Positions 22,930 through 33,306 of a stretch of DNA of 64,000 nucleotides are shown here, in pieces (within the stretch, counting starts at the first letter, position 1; every line of letters begins with the position of its first letter). A program made the translations under genes and the position numbers. Source of the DNA: Aurantiochytrium sp. KH105 (Eukaryota; Sar; Bigyra; Thraustochytrida; Thraustochytriidae); contig BGKB01000092.1 in NCBI GenBank assembly GCA_003116975.1, forward strand, positions 186,001 through 250,000. Reading direction: 5' to 3'. The notes beneath the pieces are model-generated. The model ran no database searches. It saw only the letters and a program-made list of their open reading frames with translations, and had not been told where the DNA came from.

Positions 22930-24774
22930 ATGTCGGTCAAGTGGCCCACGCACGACCAGTTCTTGGACACGGACGAGAGGGTCGCGCTCGCGCGACTGGG
23001 GTACGCTGCAAGCTGGGGCGCGGGCAACGACAACGGCGTCCCGACCCCGCTTCGCAAGCTGGAGATTGACCTACAACTCGCGCTGATTGCGATGCGCAAG
23101 CGGCGGAAACCCAAGGTGCCCAAGACGCTCGACGCGCTCGCAGAGAGCTATCGCGGGTCCACGTGGGCGCCCGTGGCCAATGAGGGCACAGAGGAGGCAA
23201 TCGATACCTTTCTTTCACGCAAAGGTTCGCGGCGCTCCGGCGTGGCCCCCGCGACAAAGGTGCGCGCCGCCGCAACGCTGATCGGCAACTATGTTGGTGC
23301 CCTCGTGCAAGGCGTGCAAATGTCGCTCATCTACGGACCCAAAGACATTCACCCAGACCACGTCGGAGCGGAAAACGTGCCCGCGGTGCGCGCCGCCGCC
23401 GCAATCTACCGCGGATTTATTATGCCGTACCAGCCTCACAGTATGGCAGCAACGAGCGCGCTCTTGCACCAGCTCGGCGCCGGGACCCGGATGTTCATCC
23501 AAAAGGAAATGGAGACGAGCGGCTGGAACCGCAAAATTGGCAAATTCAGGGCCGAAGACTTTTCGAGGCGCGCCCCACTTTTTGATGAGCAAGAAGATCT
23601 CTTTCGAGATATACTCAGAGCGCACGAGCTTGAGCGCGTGTTCCCCGAGGGCTTTTTCGATGACGACGTTTGGCTCGTGCCCGCCTCCAAGCGATCGCGA
23701 AACAAGATCTGGTTCGACGTAGCTGTCTTGCCGCGCCTTCAATCGGAGTTTGAAACCTTGGCCTACGTTGGCACCTTCAAGAACGGCAAGATGCACGGTC
23801 GTGGTCTCGTGTTCGCGTCCAATGCGTCGCGACCCCTCTTGATTGCTGACTTTGACGAGGGCACGCCGCACGGCAAAGGTTTTCTCATTCTCAGCAACTA
23901 CGTGGTGACCGACCTCACCTTTGATCACGGCACCATCACAAAGACGAAAGCTCGTGAGCAAAAGACCCATCTCATGGAATTTGTCTATCCTGTAGAAGTA
24001 CCGAAAAAGCCGCCAACACGCGAGAAGAACCTGTGCGAAAGGGTGCACGCTGTCGTAATCGGTGAGGATCCCCAAGCGCCCGAACCGATCCTTGCCAACC
24101 CTGGCGAGTACACATCGCCCGCCGCCGCCGCGACGGCAGCGTACACGGCCGCTGCCGTCGAGTACGTCAAGCAAACTGCGTCAAGTGCGGTCAACTTTGT
24201 GTGGGAGACCGTCATGGGACCGCCACCGCCGCCACCGCCGCCGCCCGTCAAGAAACCCAAGCGTTGGCACGTCTTTCTCACGGCTCGGCGCGACACTTTT
24301 GGCAGCGCAGACTTTTGCAAATGGCTCTCGCGCTCGCTCGCACGCAAGCTCGATAGCGCAGTCTTTGATGTCGAGTACGAACGCTCATCCGAGTATGACC
24401 TGGAGGAGATGCGTGAGGTCATGGAGACCAAGGACATTTTCGTCCCTCTTTTGAGCGACGAGTCCTTTCACGACATTCCCTTTTGGGTGGAGGCCGTCAC
24501 GGCCCAGCACTATGGACGCAAATGCGTTCCGGTGAGTATGGATAATCTCTTTCCGCCACTCCGCTACCGCCGCACCACCTATCACGACATTCTCGGCCTC
24601 TTTTCGCTCGAGGATTGGATCATTCTCGACTCCATGGGTGTTCTGCCCATTGATGTAATGCAGACGGCCGAATGGATTCTCAGCGCCCCGATGCACGTGA
24701 TCAAGAGTCGGAATCCGGAGCATGTTCAGAAGATTGCCACGCAGCTGCAGGACTTGGCCGGCACAGACAAATAG
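22930..24774 (+). CDS. MORN-repeat and TIR-like domain protein
   Basis: From the ATG at 22930 the product is 614 residues. An N-terminal region of about 270 residues is not recognised. Two MORN motifs follow (YVGTFKNGKMHGRG, 279-292; and ADFDEGTPHGKG, 306-317), a motif linked to membrane or phosphoinositide association. After an Ala-rich segment and a run of nine prolines (431-439) comes a TIR-like domain (about 445-590): strand WHVFLTARRD, helix, VFDVEYE, then DIFVPLLSDESF and FWVEAVTAQ, then KCVPVSMDNLF. E521 in FWVEA is a candidate for the catalytic Glu of NAD-cleaving TIR enzymes, but the spacing differs from the usual WCxxE. A signalling or cell-autonomous defence role is plausible, not shown. 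In-frame ATGs at 22846 and 22717 would add a basic Ser/Arg-rich tail. Confidence 0.78.
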   Translation: MSVKWPTHDQFLDTDERVALARLGYAASWGAGNDNGVPTPLRKLEIDLQLALIAMRKRRKPKVPKTLDALAESYRGSTWAPVANEGTEEAIDTFLSRKGSRRSGVAPATKVRAAATLIGNYVGALVQGVQMSLIYGPKDIHPDHVGAENVPAVRAAAAIYRGFIMPYQPHSMAATSALLHQLGAGTRMFIQKEMETSGWNRKIGKFRAEDFSRRAPLFDEQEDLFRDILRAHELERVFPEGFFDDDVWLVPASKRSRNKIWFDVAVLPRLQSEFETLAYVGTFKNGKMHGRGLVFASNASRPLLIADFDEGTPHGKGFLILSNYVVTDLTFDHGTITKTKAREQKTHLMEFVYPVEVPKKPPTREKNLCERVHAVVIGEDPQAPEPILANPGEYTSPAAAATAAYTAAAVEYVKQTASSAVNFVWETVMGPPPPPPPPPVKKPKRWHVFLTARRDTFGSADFCKWLSRSLARKLDSAVFDVEYERSSEYDLEEMREVMETKDIFVPLLSDESFHDIPFWVEAVTAQHYGRKCVPVSMDNLFPPLRYRRTTYHDILGLFSLEDWIILDSMGVLPIDVMQTAEWILSAPMHVIKSRNPEHVQKIATQLQDLAGTDK

Positions 24775-24986
24775 AATGCTTCTTTTTATGATTTATGTTG
24801 ATGACTACCATTGCCAAATGCTCATTTTGGCGTCTTTAATCAGAGAAAGCCGCTAACGAACGGTGCCCTGGCATCCATACGTGGTTTGACGCAAAAGATG
24901 ATTCCGTTGCCATTGGTAAGCAAGGTAGAGAAAACAATTCCTTACTCTTTCGTATTCTAAATAACTGTCTTTGTATTTGTCGCCTT

Positions 24987-27900
24987 TTACGTCGGTACTA
25001 CGGAGCCCTGCAGGACGGAAGACTGAGGGGCTGTGTCATTGTGTGTACTGACGACGGTGGTGCCGCCTCCACCCGTACGCTTCGTTCTGATGCCAATCGT
25101 ACTCGACTCTGGGGCGCCAAAGACGCAAAAGTACATTTTCGGCAAAAAGATGAGCGAGGTTGTGGAGAAGTCGTTGAGAAAGACGGCAATGCTGCGGATG
25201 AAAAGGGATGTGATGGAATCATCAGCCGTGAGGAGAATGACCGGAAGAGCCAACAAGAGAACCTGAAGATTTCCAATCATGGCCAAGCTGAGAAATTTAG
25301 CCTCTGCGAAAACGCCATTGACCTTGCGGCAGCGGTAGCTAAGCTTGGCGCCATAAAACAGGAGACCGAGGTGGTAGACTGCGAGCGCGATGACGTAGTT
25401 TGAAGCTGTCGGACTCTTGCACGCGCCATTGAGCGGATCGTCTTCCGGACGCTCGAAGTTGAGGGGATCTGCAACTGTCCAGACGAGGATGATGAGGACC
25501 TCGACCAGGAGAAGGCCCGCAAGAAAGGCAAGAGTCTCCTTGAGGGAAACGCCCTTGGCCTTTTTCAGAGCCGCGGCGCTCTTGAACACCTTGGCCACAC
25601 GGCGCAGCTTGACGATCATGGAGCAATACGTAATTGCAAATCCGAGACCGTAGAACCACGGCTGCGCCATGCAAGCCGTGTTCGCGCGCGTATTGGCACC
25701 ATCCGCCGCGGGAGGACCGACACTGTCGTCAATACTCATGGCAAAAATTGTACCACTCGAGACAGTAATGCCCAGCGCGACAAGCGCGAGAAGCTGGGGC
25801 TGCGAGGCGCGCACAATCGCATGCTTGTGCATCACAAGGGTCCATATCATGCAGCATGCAGCATAGATAACGTTGATGCTGCCTAGGGCCTTGGCAATGG
25901 CCTTGATGTCATTGCTGATGGCTTTTTCGCTGTCTTCGACGCACGAGAGCATGACGGTCTGCGTGGGCGTCACCGCGCATGTATTGTCGCCCTCCTCGGT
26001 AGATGCATTGTACACGTGCGAATAGTAGAATCCACACGTGCAGCGAGTGTCGTCGCCAAGGTCCCCTTCAACACAGTACGCATTCTCCGGACATTCGTCA
26101 TCTGTGTTGCAGAGAGGAGAGGCAGCCGCCATGGTATACATGGACATGACAAAGTAGGTCAGTTCTTGCCCTTCGGCATCCTTGCGCTTGGCTGGTTGCA
26201 CATAAATCGTACGCTCTTCGAATGCGGAGGTCTCAGCGCTGTTCCATGTCACGGTGAAATTTCCGCCACCCACGCGAAATGCAGCATTGCGCAGATCCTG
26301 AGTAAATTCGTTGCCCAATGTGGATACGGCCTGGATCTGTTGCACGAAAAGAAGGTAGTCATCTGGGATGGACATGTCCCAGTCGCCACGTGCTTGAACG
26401 TCTCCAAATGCCACGAGCTGAAAGTCCTCGTTTAGAACGATGGCGTAAAAGTCGGGCCCCACAAAGTACGCCGAGGCGTCACCAAGATTGATGTCGTCGA
26501 GAATCGCTTGCACTTCAGTCTCGGTGTCTGCAAGCTGAAGCTGTGTGACGACTTGGCCAACGAGGGCGCGAACATTTGTCTCTGCGCAAGGGGCAGAATA
26601 CTGAGCCGAGCACGAGGCCTCTGTGGACATGGCTGCAGCCTGGTATCCATTCATGAGATAGTATTCACGGCCGTACTTGCTGATTTTGTTGACGAAGGCA
26701 GCAAAAGCGGGCTGACCGGTAGCGCCAGCCAGCTCGAGCCATCCGCCTCCTTGGTTGGCCAGTGCGACAAGGCTGTCGTGGATCGCTGTCGTTTGCGCGT
26801 CGTCAATGTCGCGGGCAATAAGGGCGTTTTCCACGCCGGTCCCGACGGCAGACTCGTCAAGACTATCAGCAACAACGGTACCGTTGTAATCGACCACAGT
26901 GACGCCAAATCCTCCAGGCATGCGGAACTCGTCGTCAGTGGTAAGTTTGGGAAACGCGACATCGCTGGGAATGTCGGTGAGCAGTTCGACTTCAGCGTGG
27001 GCGCTGAGGGAGAGCACGTTGCCGATGGCGCACGGCTCAGCTGTGGAAGCTAAGCATGCTGTACAGAGCGAGGCATCCGTCTGAGGGTCTCGAATATGGT
27101 TGAAGCCTGCACCCGCCAAGTATTGAATTCCATTGTGCGTAAAACCTGTAATGAAGCTGACTTTGGGTCGCAGCTCGACCTGGTTACCGATTTGCCAGAG
27201 ATAGGTTGCCCATCCACCGCCCTGCAGCGCTGCGTCGGCAAAGATATAATGAAGCTCTGTGCCGTTCATAAAGGTGACGGGCACCACGCTGTTGGTAACG
27301 TTGAAGTGGTCCATACCCACATACTGAAGTTTCTTGTGACCCGTCATGCGTTGCGGCATGTCGAGCTCGTACGAAAAAACGTACCATGGGCCATCACGAA
27401 AGGAGTCGTCGATTGGGTACGAAATTTCAGTCCAGAGTTCCCGAAGGTCGGCATCGGTGGTGACGTCCATGCCGCGCGTGAGCACGCTGCCAATGATGGA
27501 TCGCACATTTTGAATGCTGCAGCGACGATTAACGCTATTGGGGCAGGTGTCGACATCCATGCGGGGGAGCGTGCGCCGAGCGATTGCTGACATGATAATG
27601 TAGTCGTCTCCGTCAGCAGTGGCCTTGTTGACGTAGCCAAAGCTCGAGACTGGTTCGTCGGGAAGGTCTTCCGAAGTAAAAGAAAACTTGATCCATCCAT
27701 CACTGGTTTCCTCGGCCGCAGCGCGGATCTCGTCGGAGAGCTCTTCCTGCATGGTCACGACGGTGAGGTTGCTAGCAATCTCTGCCATGGTGAGTCCATT
27801 AAAGTGAGTAGAGCGTCCATTGGCAACGCAGGTCATGCCCGTTGTCTCGAACACATAGGGGGAAAAGCCAAAGCCATCGTTTACATTTTTTTCCTTGTTG

Positions 27901-28127
27901 TTGATGCTTTGAAGCAGGGCGCTTAAATCGGTCGTTGCGTCGAGCTCGCTTGTCACAGCATCAACAAGACGCCGAACATTGTTAAAGGAGCATTGGGTCG
28001 AGTATCCAGCAGAGCATGCGGGAAACGCGCTCGAGGTCTTGTCATCGATAAGTCGCTCCGGGCGCACTCCCTCGGCGCGACCGAGCAGACTCACGAGCGC
28101 CGTCACGGCAAGCAGAGCAGCTTTCAT
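24987..28127 (-). CDS. Class C GPCR-like receptor with four Cache-like ectodomains
   Basis: From the ATG at 28127 the product is 1046 residues; an upstream in-frame ATG at 28208 would bury the signal peptide (MKAALLAVTALVSLLG). The ectodomain holds four repeats, each opening with a Cys pair and NV (CSFNNVRRLV, CSIQNVRSII, CAIGNVLSL, CAETNVRALV) and containing Cache-type features such as YVFETTG or VVDYNGTVVAD and a GGGW/DGWIKFSF strand. Cache domains bind small extracellular ligands. A short Cys-rich EGF-like linker (CNTDDECPENAYC) precedes a seven-transmembrane C-terminus with class C (GABA-B/glutamate-like) order. Hydrophobic segments include INVIYAACCMIWTLV, LLALVALGITVSSG, FAFLAGLL-type TM5 and IRSIAVFLNDFSTTSLIF. 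The cytoplasmic tail is short. It is divergently arranged with the seven-TM gene at 28701. Ligand unknown. Confidence 0.85.
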   Translation of the reverse strand: MKAALLAVTALVSLLGRAEGVRPERLIDDKTSSAFPACSAGYSTQCSFNNVRRLVDAVTSELDATTDLSALLQSINNKEKNVNDGFGFSPYVFETTGMTCVANGRSTHFNGLTMAEIASNLTVVTMQEELSDEIRAAAEETSDGWIKFSFTSEDLPDEPVSSFGYVNKATADGDDYIIMSAIARRTLPRMDVDTCPNSVNRRCSIQNVRSIIGSVLTRGMDVTTDADLRELWTEISYPIDDSFRDGPWYVFSYELDMPQRMTGHKKLQYVGMDHFNVTNSVVPVTFMNGTELHYIFADAALQGGGWATYLWQIGNQVELRPKVSFITGFTHNGIQYLAGAGFNHIRDPQTDASLCTACLASTAEPCAIGNVLSLSAHAEVELLTDIPSDVAFPKLTTDDEFRMPGGFGVTVVDYNGTVVADSLDESAVGTGVENALIARDIDDAQTTAIHDSLVALANQGGGWLELAGATGQPAFAAFVNKISKYGREYYLMNGYQAAAMSTEASCSAQYSAPCAETNVRALVGQVVTQLQLADTETEVQAILDDINLGDASAYFVGPDFYAIVLNEDFQLVAFGDVQARGDWDMSIPDDYLLFVQQIQAVSTLGNEFTQDLRNAAFRVGGGNFTVTWNSAETSAFEERTIYVQPAKRKDAEGQELTYFVMSMYTMAAASPLCNTDDECPENAYCVEGDLGDDTRCTCGFYYSHVYNASTEEGDNTCAVTPTQTVMLSCVEDSEKAISNDIKAIAKALGSINVIYAACCMIWTLVMHKHAIVRASQPQLLALVALGITVSSGTIFAMSIDDSVGPPAADGANTRANTACMAQPWFYGLGFAITYCSMIVKLRRVAKVFKSAAALKKAKGVSLKETLAFLAGLLLVEVLIILVWTVADPLNFERPEDDPLNGACKSPTASNYVIALAVYHLGLLFYGAKLSYRCRKVNGVFAEAKFLSLAMIGNLQVLLLALPVILLTADDSITSLFIRSIAVFLNDFSTTSLIFLPKMYFCVFGAPESSTIGIRTKRTGGGGTTVVSTHNDTAPQSSVLQGSVVPT

Positions 28128-28700
28128 GTTCGCCTTGATTCTTGAAATTTCAATTTTGCTGCAGCGAGCAACTTTTCTTGCAAGCAAGCCTGGCCGCGCT
28201 TTCATCATACTGCAGTTTCACTTAAGTTGCACATAAAAGAACCAGAATACGGCTGGACCTGGGCCCTACCTAGATCCGACGGTCCATAGTAGGAGGAAGA
28301 TATGCTTTGTCCGTTGCCGGTTCATAGTACGTACTATTGGGGCGGGCCAAAACTGCTCCGTGGTTCCGCGCGCAAATGCACGGATGTTGCTCGTAGACGT
28401 GATCCGCGAAATCGTATCTCTCTCTGTTTCCATTCGAAGAACGGAGCAAAAACGGTACTCCAAGCAAAACCTGCTTGCAGGATGAAATTGCGCAACGGAA
28501 GAGGGCTACAAATTTTGGTCACGAGACTGATCTTGCGACATGGGTCGACCGACCTATTGGTATACATACATAGATCCGTTGCCAAGCACTAAATTCAAAA
28601 GACACTAGATTTTAAATGGGCATTAGAAATGGTTTGCGGTGCCAGCGACAGAGCCTCGCGTTCATTCTCTTCTTGCAAGGCAGGCGAGGGCAGATGTACG
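28128..28700. other. Divergent intergenic region (class C receptor / seven-TM 1)
   Basis: 573 bp separate two oppositely oriented receptor genes and presumably hold both promoters. No clear core promoter element is assigned. No protein gene is supported inside it. Confidence 0.5.
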
Positions 28701-29699
28701 ATGCCATGGCTTTTCGACATGGACGAGACGCTGGTGGTGGCGGCGGCCGGTACGCCCATGCCGAGCTCGTTTCAGGTGGTCCTGAGGATCACCATTGCCC
28801 TTGGCATCGTCAGTTCATTGCTCATTTCGTACTGGGTGTATGTTGTGCTTTGCGCACTACGAAGAGCGAAACGAGAACGCAAACTCGTCGCGCACAAGAC
28901 GCTGCGTGAAGTTTTTATGTTCTTGATTGCATGTTTAAACGTGCAAACATTCGGCGTTGTCGTTTTACATTCCGTCCGCATAGCTTGGGGGGCATGTGCC
29001 GTTTATGGAGCAATCTCTGCGCTTTTCTATGTGCTATCTCGTTTCTTTGCATATCGCGTTCTCATCTTGCGCGCAAGTACGATGGAAATCATGATGCCCT
29101 CGTGGTACGGACAACTTTTACGAGCATTGAAACTCATGTCTCTGTCAATCTTTCCTGGACTCGTTCCCATTTTCATTGTAGCTTCTGGTCAGCTTGTCTT
29201 TCAAGAAGGAGTATGCACGCTCATTATTCCAGGCATTGCTCCGCTGCTAGCTACGATTACGGATTCGGGTTTCTCTGGCACCCTGCTGATGCTCTTTGTT
29301 GTGCCTCTGTGGAAGCAGAGTCATCTTCACGATTCCGAACATGTAATTTCGGAAACGGAACGAAGTGTCTTGCGAAGAGCCGCGCGGCGCAATCTTGTCT
29401 TGTCAGGGATCGCGCTGGTGTCCTCACTTTTGCAACTCGCCTTTTCTGGAGTTGTTAACCTGTATCTTGCCCGAAATGGAGATTTGAGCGTCCAACATTT
29501 GCGACTGTTCTCCAGCTACGGAAGCTCGATGGATACGCTCATCAATGCCGGCACCCTGGTGTTGCTGCACCGACGTCTTCTTTTCAAACGTGGTGGGCTT
29601 CATTGCACTGCTCGTACGGCTCTTGTGCAGCCGGTGACAGCATCAGCAAGTGTGGATGTGTTCCATGCGAAATCGTCAGAAACATCTCAGATTTCGTGA
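28701..29699 (+). CDS. Seven-transmembrane receptor-like protein, array member 1
   Basis: From the ATG at 28701 (MPWLFDMDE, matching MPWIFDVEE of member 2) the product is 332 residues; an in-frame ATG at 28629 adds 24 unconserved residues. Seven hydrophobic segments are visible. As in all members, a Cys follows a Trp just before TM3 (WGACAVYG), TM3 ends in RFFAYRVLILRAS, and the loop after TM4 carries SGQLVFQEGVC. The Cys pair sits where class A GPCRs form their TM3-ECL2 disulphide, and R-F-F-x-Y-R-V-L lies at the cytoplasmic end of TM3. The family is not recognised; a sensory receptor is an inference. First of seven same-strand paralogues, separated from the others by beta-lactamase-like sequences. 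Confidence 0.75.
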   Translation: MPWLFDMDETLVVAAAGTPMPSSFQVVLRITIALGIVSSLLISYWVYVVLCALRRAKRERKLVAHKTLREVFMFLIACLNVQTFGVVVLHSVRIAWGACAVYGAISALFYVLSRFFAYRVLILRASTMEIMMPSWYGQLLRALKLMSLSIFPGLVPIFIVASGQLVFQEGVCTLIIPGIAPLLATITDSGFSGTLLMLFVVPLWKQSHLHDSEHVISETERSVLRRAARRNLVLSGIALVSSLLQLAFSGVVNLYLARNGDLSVQHLRLFSSYGSSMDTLINAGTLVLLHRRLLFKRGGLHCTARTALVQPVTASASVDVFHAKSSETSQIS

Positions 29700-30309
29700 C
29701 CTCGAATGGGCCAATCCTCGTTTTTTGTTGTTGAATATTTTACAGATGAATCTTTTGAGGCGCGAATGGGTAAGGACAATTGCGTGAGATCGTAATGGAG
29801 AGAAGGGGCTCTTTTCGTCGAGCTCGTGACGAAAGTGCATAGTCCTATTGAAAAACGGGATTCTTGACCTCTTTGGCAATAGATTGCAGGTATCTCTATG
29901 TCATGACATCATGCCGAGGACCAAGGTAATTTGACAAGTGTGTGAAGGACAGGCGCTGGGCAACTAGGTCTGGAGCACGTAGCCGCCGCCGTCAGACGCC
30001 ATCCCTCTGTCCCCCCGCAATCCTCCGCCACCGCCTGAGTAAGTAAGCGGCCTTCTTCTGCGGCCAGTGATCGGGGCCCCCTCAAGCTCCACTGCGACTT
30101 TCAGTCGCAGAGGCGTGAGGGGCCTGGCCTCGCCTCTCGCGCCAGTGGCATAGGAGAACGAAACGATTGGCCCCTTGATAGCTTTGTCGATTCGCGCACG
30201 ACCGGTGTTGGTGTTGTTCAAGCGAGTGAGCGCTGCCGCTCAGGTCGCCAAAACGGGCGGCGTAAGTTGGCTGACCAATGGAGGAGGCCATGGAGACCGA
30301 CGCATCGTT
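29700..30309. other. Intergenic, no supported gene
   Basis: This is the 3' flank of array member 1, leading into the decayed beta-lactamase fragment. An 85-codon minus-strand frame at 29964-30221 has no recognised feature and is not called. Confidence 0.45.
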
Positions 30310-30575
30310 GCGCATGATCTCGTCATGTTCGCCGAAACCGCCTTCACCCATGGCGGCGTCGGGCTCTTTGGCACGGGCGCCAGCTGCCCCTTGCACCCGG
30401 CCACCGAAGGTCGCATTGGCTGGGGCGGCTTTGGCGGCAACCACCAGTGGACCTGGAATTCCAAAAGAAGAGCTCGGCGGCTTCGCCTACTCGCAAGACG
30501 GGATCCATCTTCGGCGTCCGCGACCAGCAGCATGCTCGCCAAGGCGCTCCGTGCCTCGCTCGACTCAAGCGTGCA
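30310..30575 (+). pseudogene. Decayed C-terminal fragment of a beta-lactamase-like gene
   Basis: Translated pieces match the C-terminal part of the gene at 31520. ETAFTHGGVGLF and HPATEGRIGWGGFGGN (one frame) correspond to ETAYTQGGINVF and HPATEGHIGWGGFGGN there. They are followed, in different frames, by GGFAYSQDG, IFGVRDQQ and AKALRASLD, corresponding to VGFAYLQNG, LFGFRDQR and TKALRVCLD. At least three frame changes are needed to follow the homology, and the N-terminal two thirds, including the SxxK region, is absent. It is a relic of a duplicated copy lying about 1 kb upstream of the better-preserved gene. Confidence 0.85.
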
Positions 30576-31519
30576 CCTGGGGTATACTATGCTAGATCGC
30601 ACGGTCGCTCAGCCCATCATACTCCAAGTAAAGTATAGCTTCCCAAGATCACTAAGACCACCCACCATGGCCACTCCATCGGGGTGACCTACTGTTCGAC
30701 CACAATGAAGTTTTTTACTTTTGGCTCTCGCTGGGCGAGCTGCACGGTCTGTGGGTCATTCGACATGTGCGATCAACCTCTGGACCGCTTTGCGCGCGCA
30801 TTGCGCCCTGTCGGGTCTTGCGGCCCAAGTCCCGAGCCAGCCCGGCCGCTTCCTTCTTGTTTACGCGACTGACCTCGTCACACGATCAAGCTCGCAATCG
30901 TGAGCACGGCGCAGCCATGGCAGATGTGATGAGGAAGCGCTCGCTGCCAAGCCAAGCTCAAGCCATGATGAGCAAGCTCGAGCCGTGACTCATGGCAAGG
31001 TGGTAAGCTGCTTAGCAGCCTGGCCCCCTTTCGGGCCTTGCTGCGGTCGCTTGGTTTGCAACGCGCAGCGGCCAACTTTCGATCGAGACTCGCCGCTCCG
31101 CCGCTGGAGGAAGTTTTTGTAGGGCCGGCCGCAGCCAGTGTTGCAGCGGATTATGGTCCGGCGCGGCGTCTGTAGCGGTCCAGCACGCATGGGTCAGCGA
31201 TTTTTATCCTCCCGCGCCGGACTCTCCTTGGCGGTGCACCCTTTTCGCGGGCCGAGATCCGCGAAAGGCCGCGAAAGTTGGTACCCACAGATCTTTTACG
31301 GATGCTGTACGGGCCAGTAAGATGGTGGTTCGTGGACCCGCCGGCGGCGAGGACGACGTCCACGTCCAGGAGCGCATCAGACTCGCAGTACAGGAACCTC
31401 CCCTGCGAGGCAAGGCCAGAAACGGCCGTGGTCGATTGGACGGACGGTCGCTCGCGCGCTCGGAAGTCGCAGCAGCAAAACGAAAAGGGACCAGCGCCGC
31501 GTACAGGAAGCCGCAAAAG
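30576..31519. other. Intergenic, upstream of the beta-lactamase-like gene
   Basis: No supported gene. The frame of the downstream gene stays open upstream to an ATG at 31322, but that extension is Arg/Gly-rich and unlike the family. The rest shows no recognisable remnant of the N-terminal half of the decayed copy. Confidence 0.45.
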
Positions 31520-32969
31520 ATGGGCGTATCTGCGTCAACGTTGCGCACGGGCGTGAGGCTGCTCATCGCCAGGGAGGCGCTGGTGCCCGGGCCCGATGGT
31601 GTGAGCGCGGGCCGCATCGCGGCGCTTACGGCCGTGCTTGTGACGCTGGCGGCCGGCGCGGGCGGCATCCGGCACCCGCTCTGGGCACGTGTTCTGGGCA
31701 TTGGCAGCTGGGTGAAGCGGGGCGAGGTGCACGGCACGGTGGCGCCCGGCTTTGAAGGCGTGCGCAAGGCGTTCAAGCGCAACGTGGACGCAGGCATGGA
31801 GCGCGGAGCGCAGCTGGTCATCTACCACAAGGGCGAGAAGGTTGTGGACCTGTACGGTGGCACGCTCGGGTCCGCGTACGACGGCGAGAGCATCCAGGTC
31901 ATTTACAGCTGCTCCAAGAACCTCGGCGTATTGCTCATCGCACGTGCTGTGGAGGACGGCCGCCTCAAGTACGACACGCGCGTCGCAGAGGTCTGGCCGG
32001 AGTTCGCGCAGGCGGGCAAGGAGCGCATCACCATCGCCGACGTGCTGCGCCACGAGGCCGGCCTCGCCTACTTCAAGGACGGCGCCCAGGTCGCCTACGA
32101 GCTGGCCGGCCGCAAGCGCCTCGACGAGCTCGCTGACTTCATCGCAAAGCAGCCGCCCGCCTGGGCCTACGAGAAGGATCTCAAACCCGGCGCGCGCATC
32201 TACCATGCCTTCTCGCGCGGATTTCTGCTCGAGGAGATCGTGCGACGCGTCGACGCGCGCACGCGCAGCCTCGGCGAGCAGGTCCGCGAGGACATCGCCG
32301 AGCCACTCGGCGTCACTGTCCTGCTCGGCGAGCCCAACGAGGAGGAAAAGAAGCGCATCTCGCCGCTCAAGTTCGTCAGCACTGCCTACTACATCCTCCG
32401 CTACTACGTGAAGCGCATGCTCTTCCAGGCCTACCCGGATGACATTCCGCGTTTCAACGCCTTTGCCGACCCGACCTCGCGCCTTGTGCGCAGCTTCACG
32501 CCCATCGACATGTCACGCCGAGTACTACAATGACCCCAAGTTTCTCGACATCGAGTGCGCCTCTGTGACGGCCATCTCCAACGCGCGCTCGCTCGGCAAG
32601 ATCGCCGACCTCATCGCGCGCCGCAAGTACCTCAAGCCGGAGACCCTCGAGAAGATGGAGGCCAACCCCATTGTCAAGTTCGATCACTCCATCCTCCTCG
32701 AGACGGCGTACACGCAAGGCGGCATCAACGTCTTTGGCGGTGGCTCCAAGCCCTGGCATCCGGCCACCGAGGGCCACATCGGCTGGGGAGGCTTCGGCGG
32801 CAACATGTGGACCTGGATGCCTGACGAGGAGGTTGGTTTCGCCTACCTGCAGAACGGCAACATGCTTGGCTCCCTCTTTGGCTTCCGCGATCAGCGCTGC
32901 CTGCGCATCACCAAGGCGCTGCGCGTCTGCCTCGACAAGAAGGCAGCCGCTGAGAACAAGGCCAAGTAA
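31520..32969 (+). CDS. Serine beta-lactamase-like hydrolase (PF00144 type), frameshifted
   Basis: The frame from the ATG at 31520 (MGVSASTLRTG) encodes an N-terminal hydrophobic segment (AALTAVLVTLAAGAGG) and a beta-lactamase-fold domain. It has MERGAQLVIYHKGEKVVDLYGG, then SCSK, which supplies the SxxK nucleophile and base, then VLRHEAGL and YHAFSRGFLLEEIVRR around the second active-site motif. This frame stops at about 32531. The C-terminal part (EYYNDPKFLDIEC to the end at 32969), including the HIGWGGFGG third motif, continues in the +1 frame, with the switch near 32510-32517. The family covers esterases, peptidases and LACTB-like proteins of eukaryotes, so antibiotic hydrolysis is not implied. 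The break may be a real inactivating mutation, an assembly error, a missed tiny intron or +1 frameshifting. Confidence 0.75.
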
Positions 32970-33306
32970 TTTACGATGCTTGTGCGAGCTCCCGGTCTGC
33001 CAATGCCAAGTCCCGATCCATCCATCGACATGACCTTTCTTTTTTATAGCGACTGTAAGAAAAGTGAAATTGCTCTTTCCGACTGGTGGACGACGAGGGT
33101 CTTGATACTAGTCGCAATCGTCGCTCGCGCGCTAGCGAGTCTTGAGACAGGAAGGTGCGCACGCCGATGCTCGTCATGCTGCAAGTTCCGTTGATGGGCA
33201 CTTTAAAGTTCGAAGCACTACATTTGACACTGTAACGATTGCGACACGGTCAAGCCACTGACCTCATGGACCTCATGGCAGAGTAGGAAGTCGCGGTGTA
33301 TGCACG
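32970..33306. other. Intergenic, nothing recognised
   Basis: 337 bp between the beta-lactamase-like gene and array member 2. No structured element is assigned. Confidence 0.5.
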
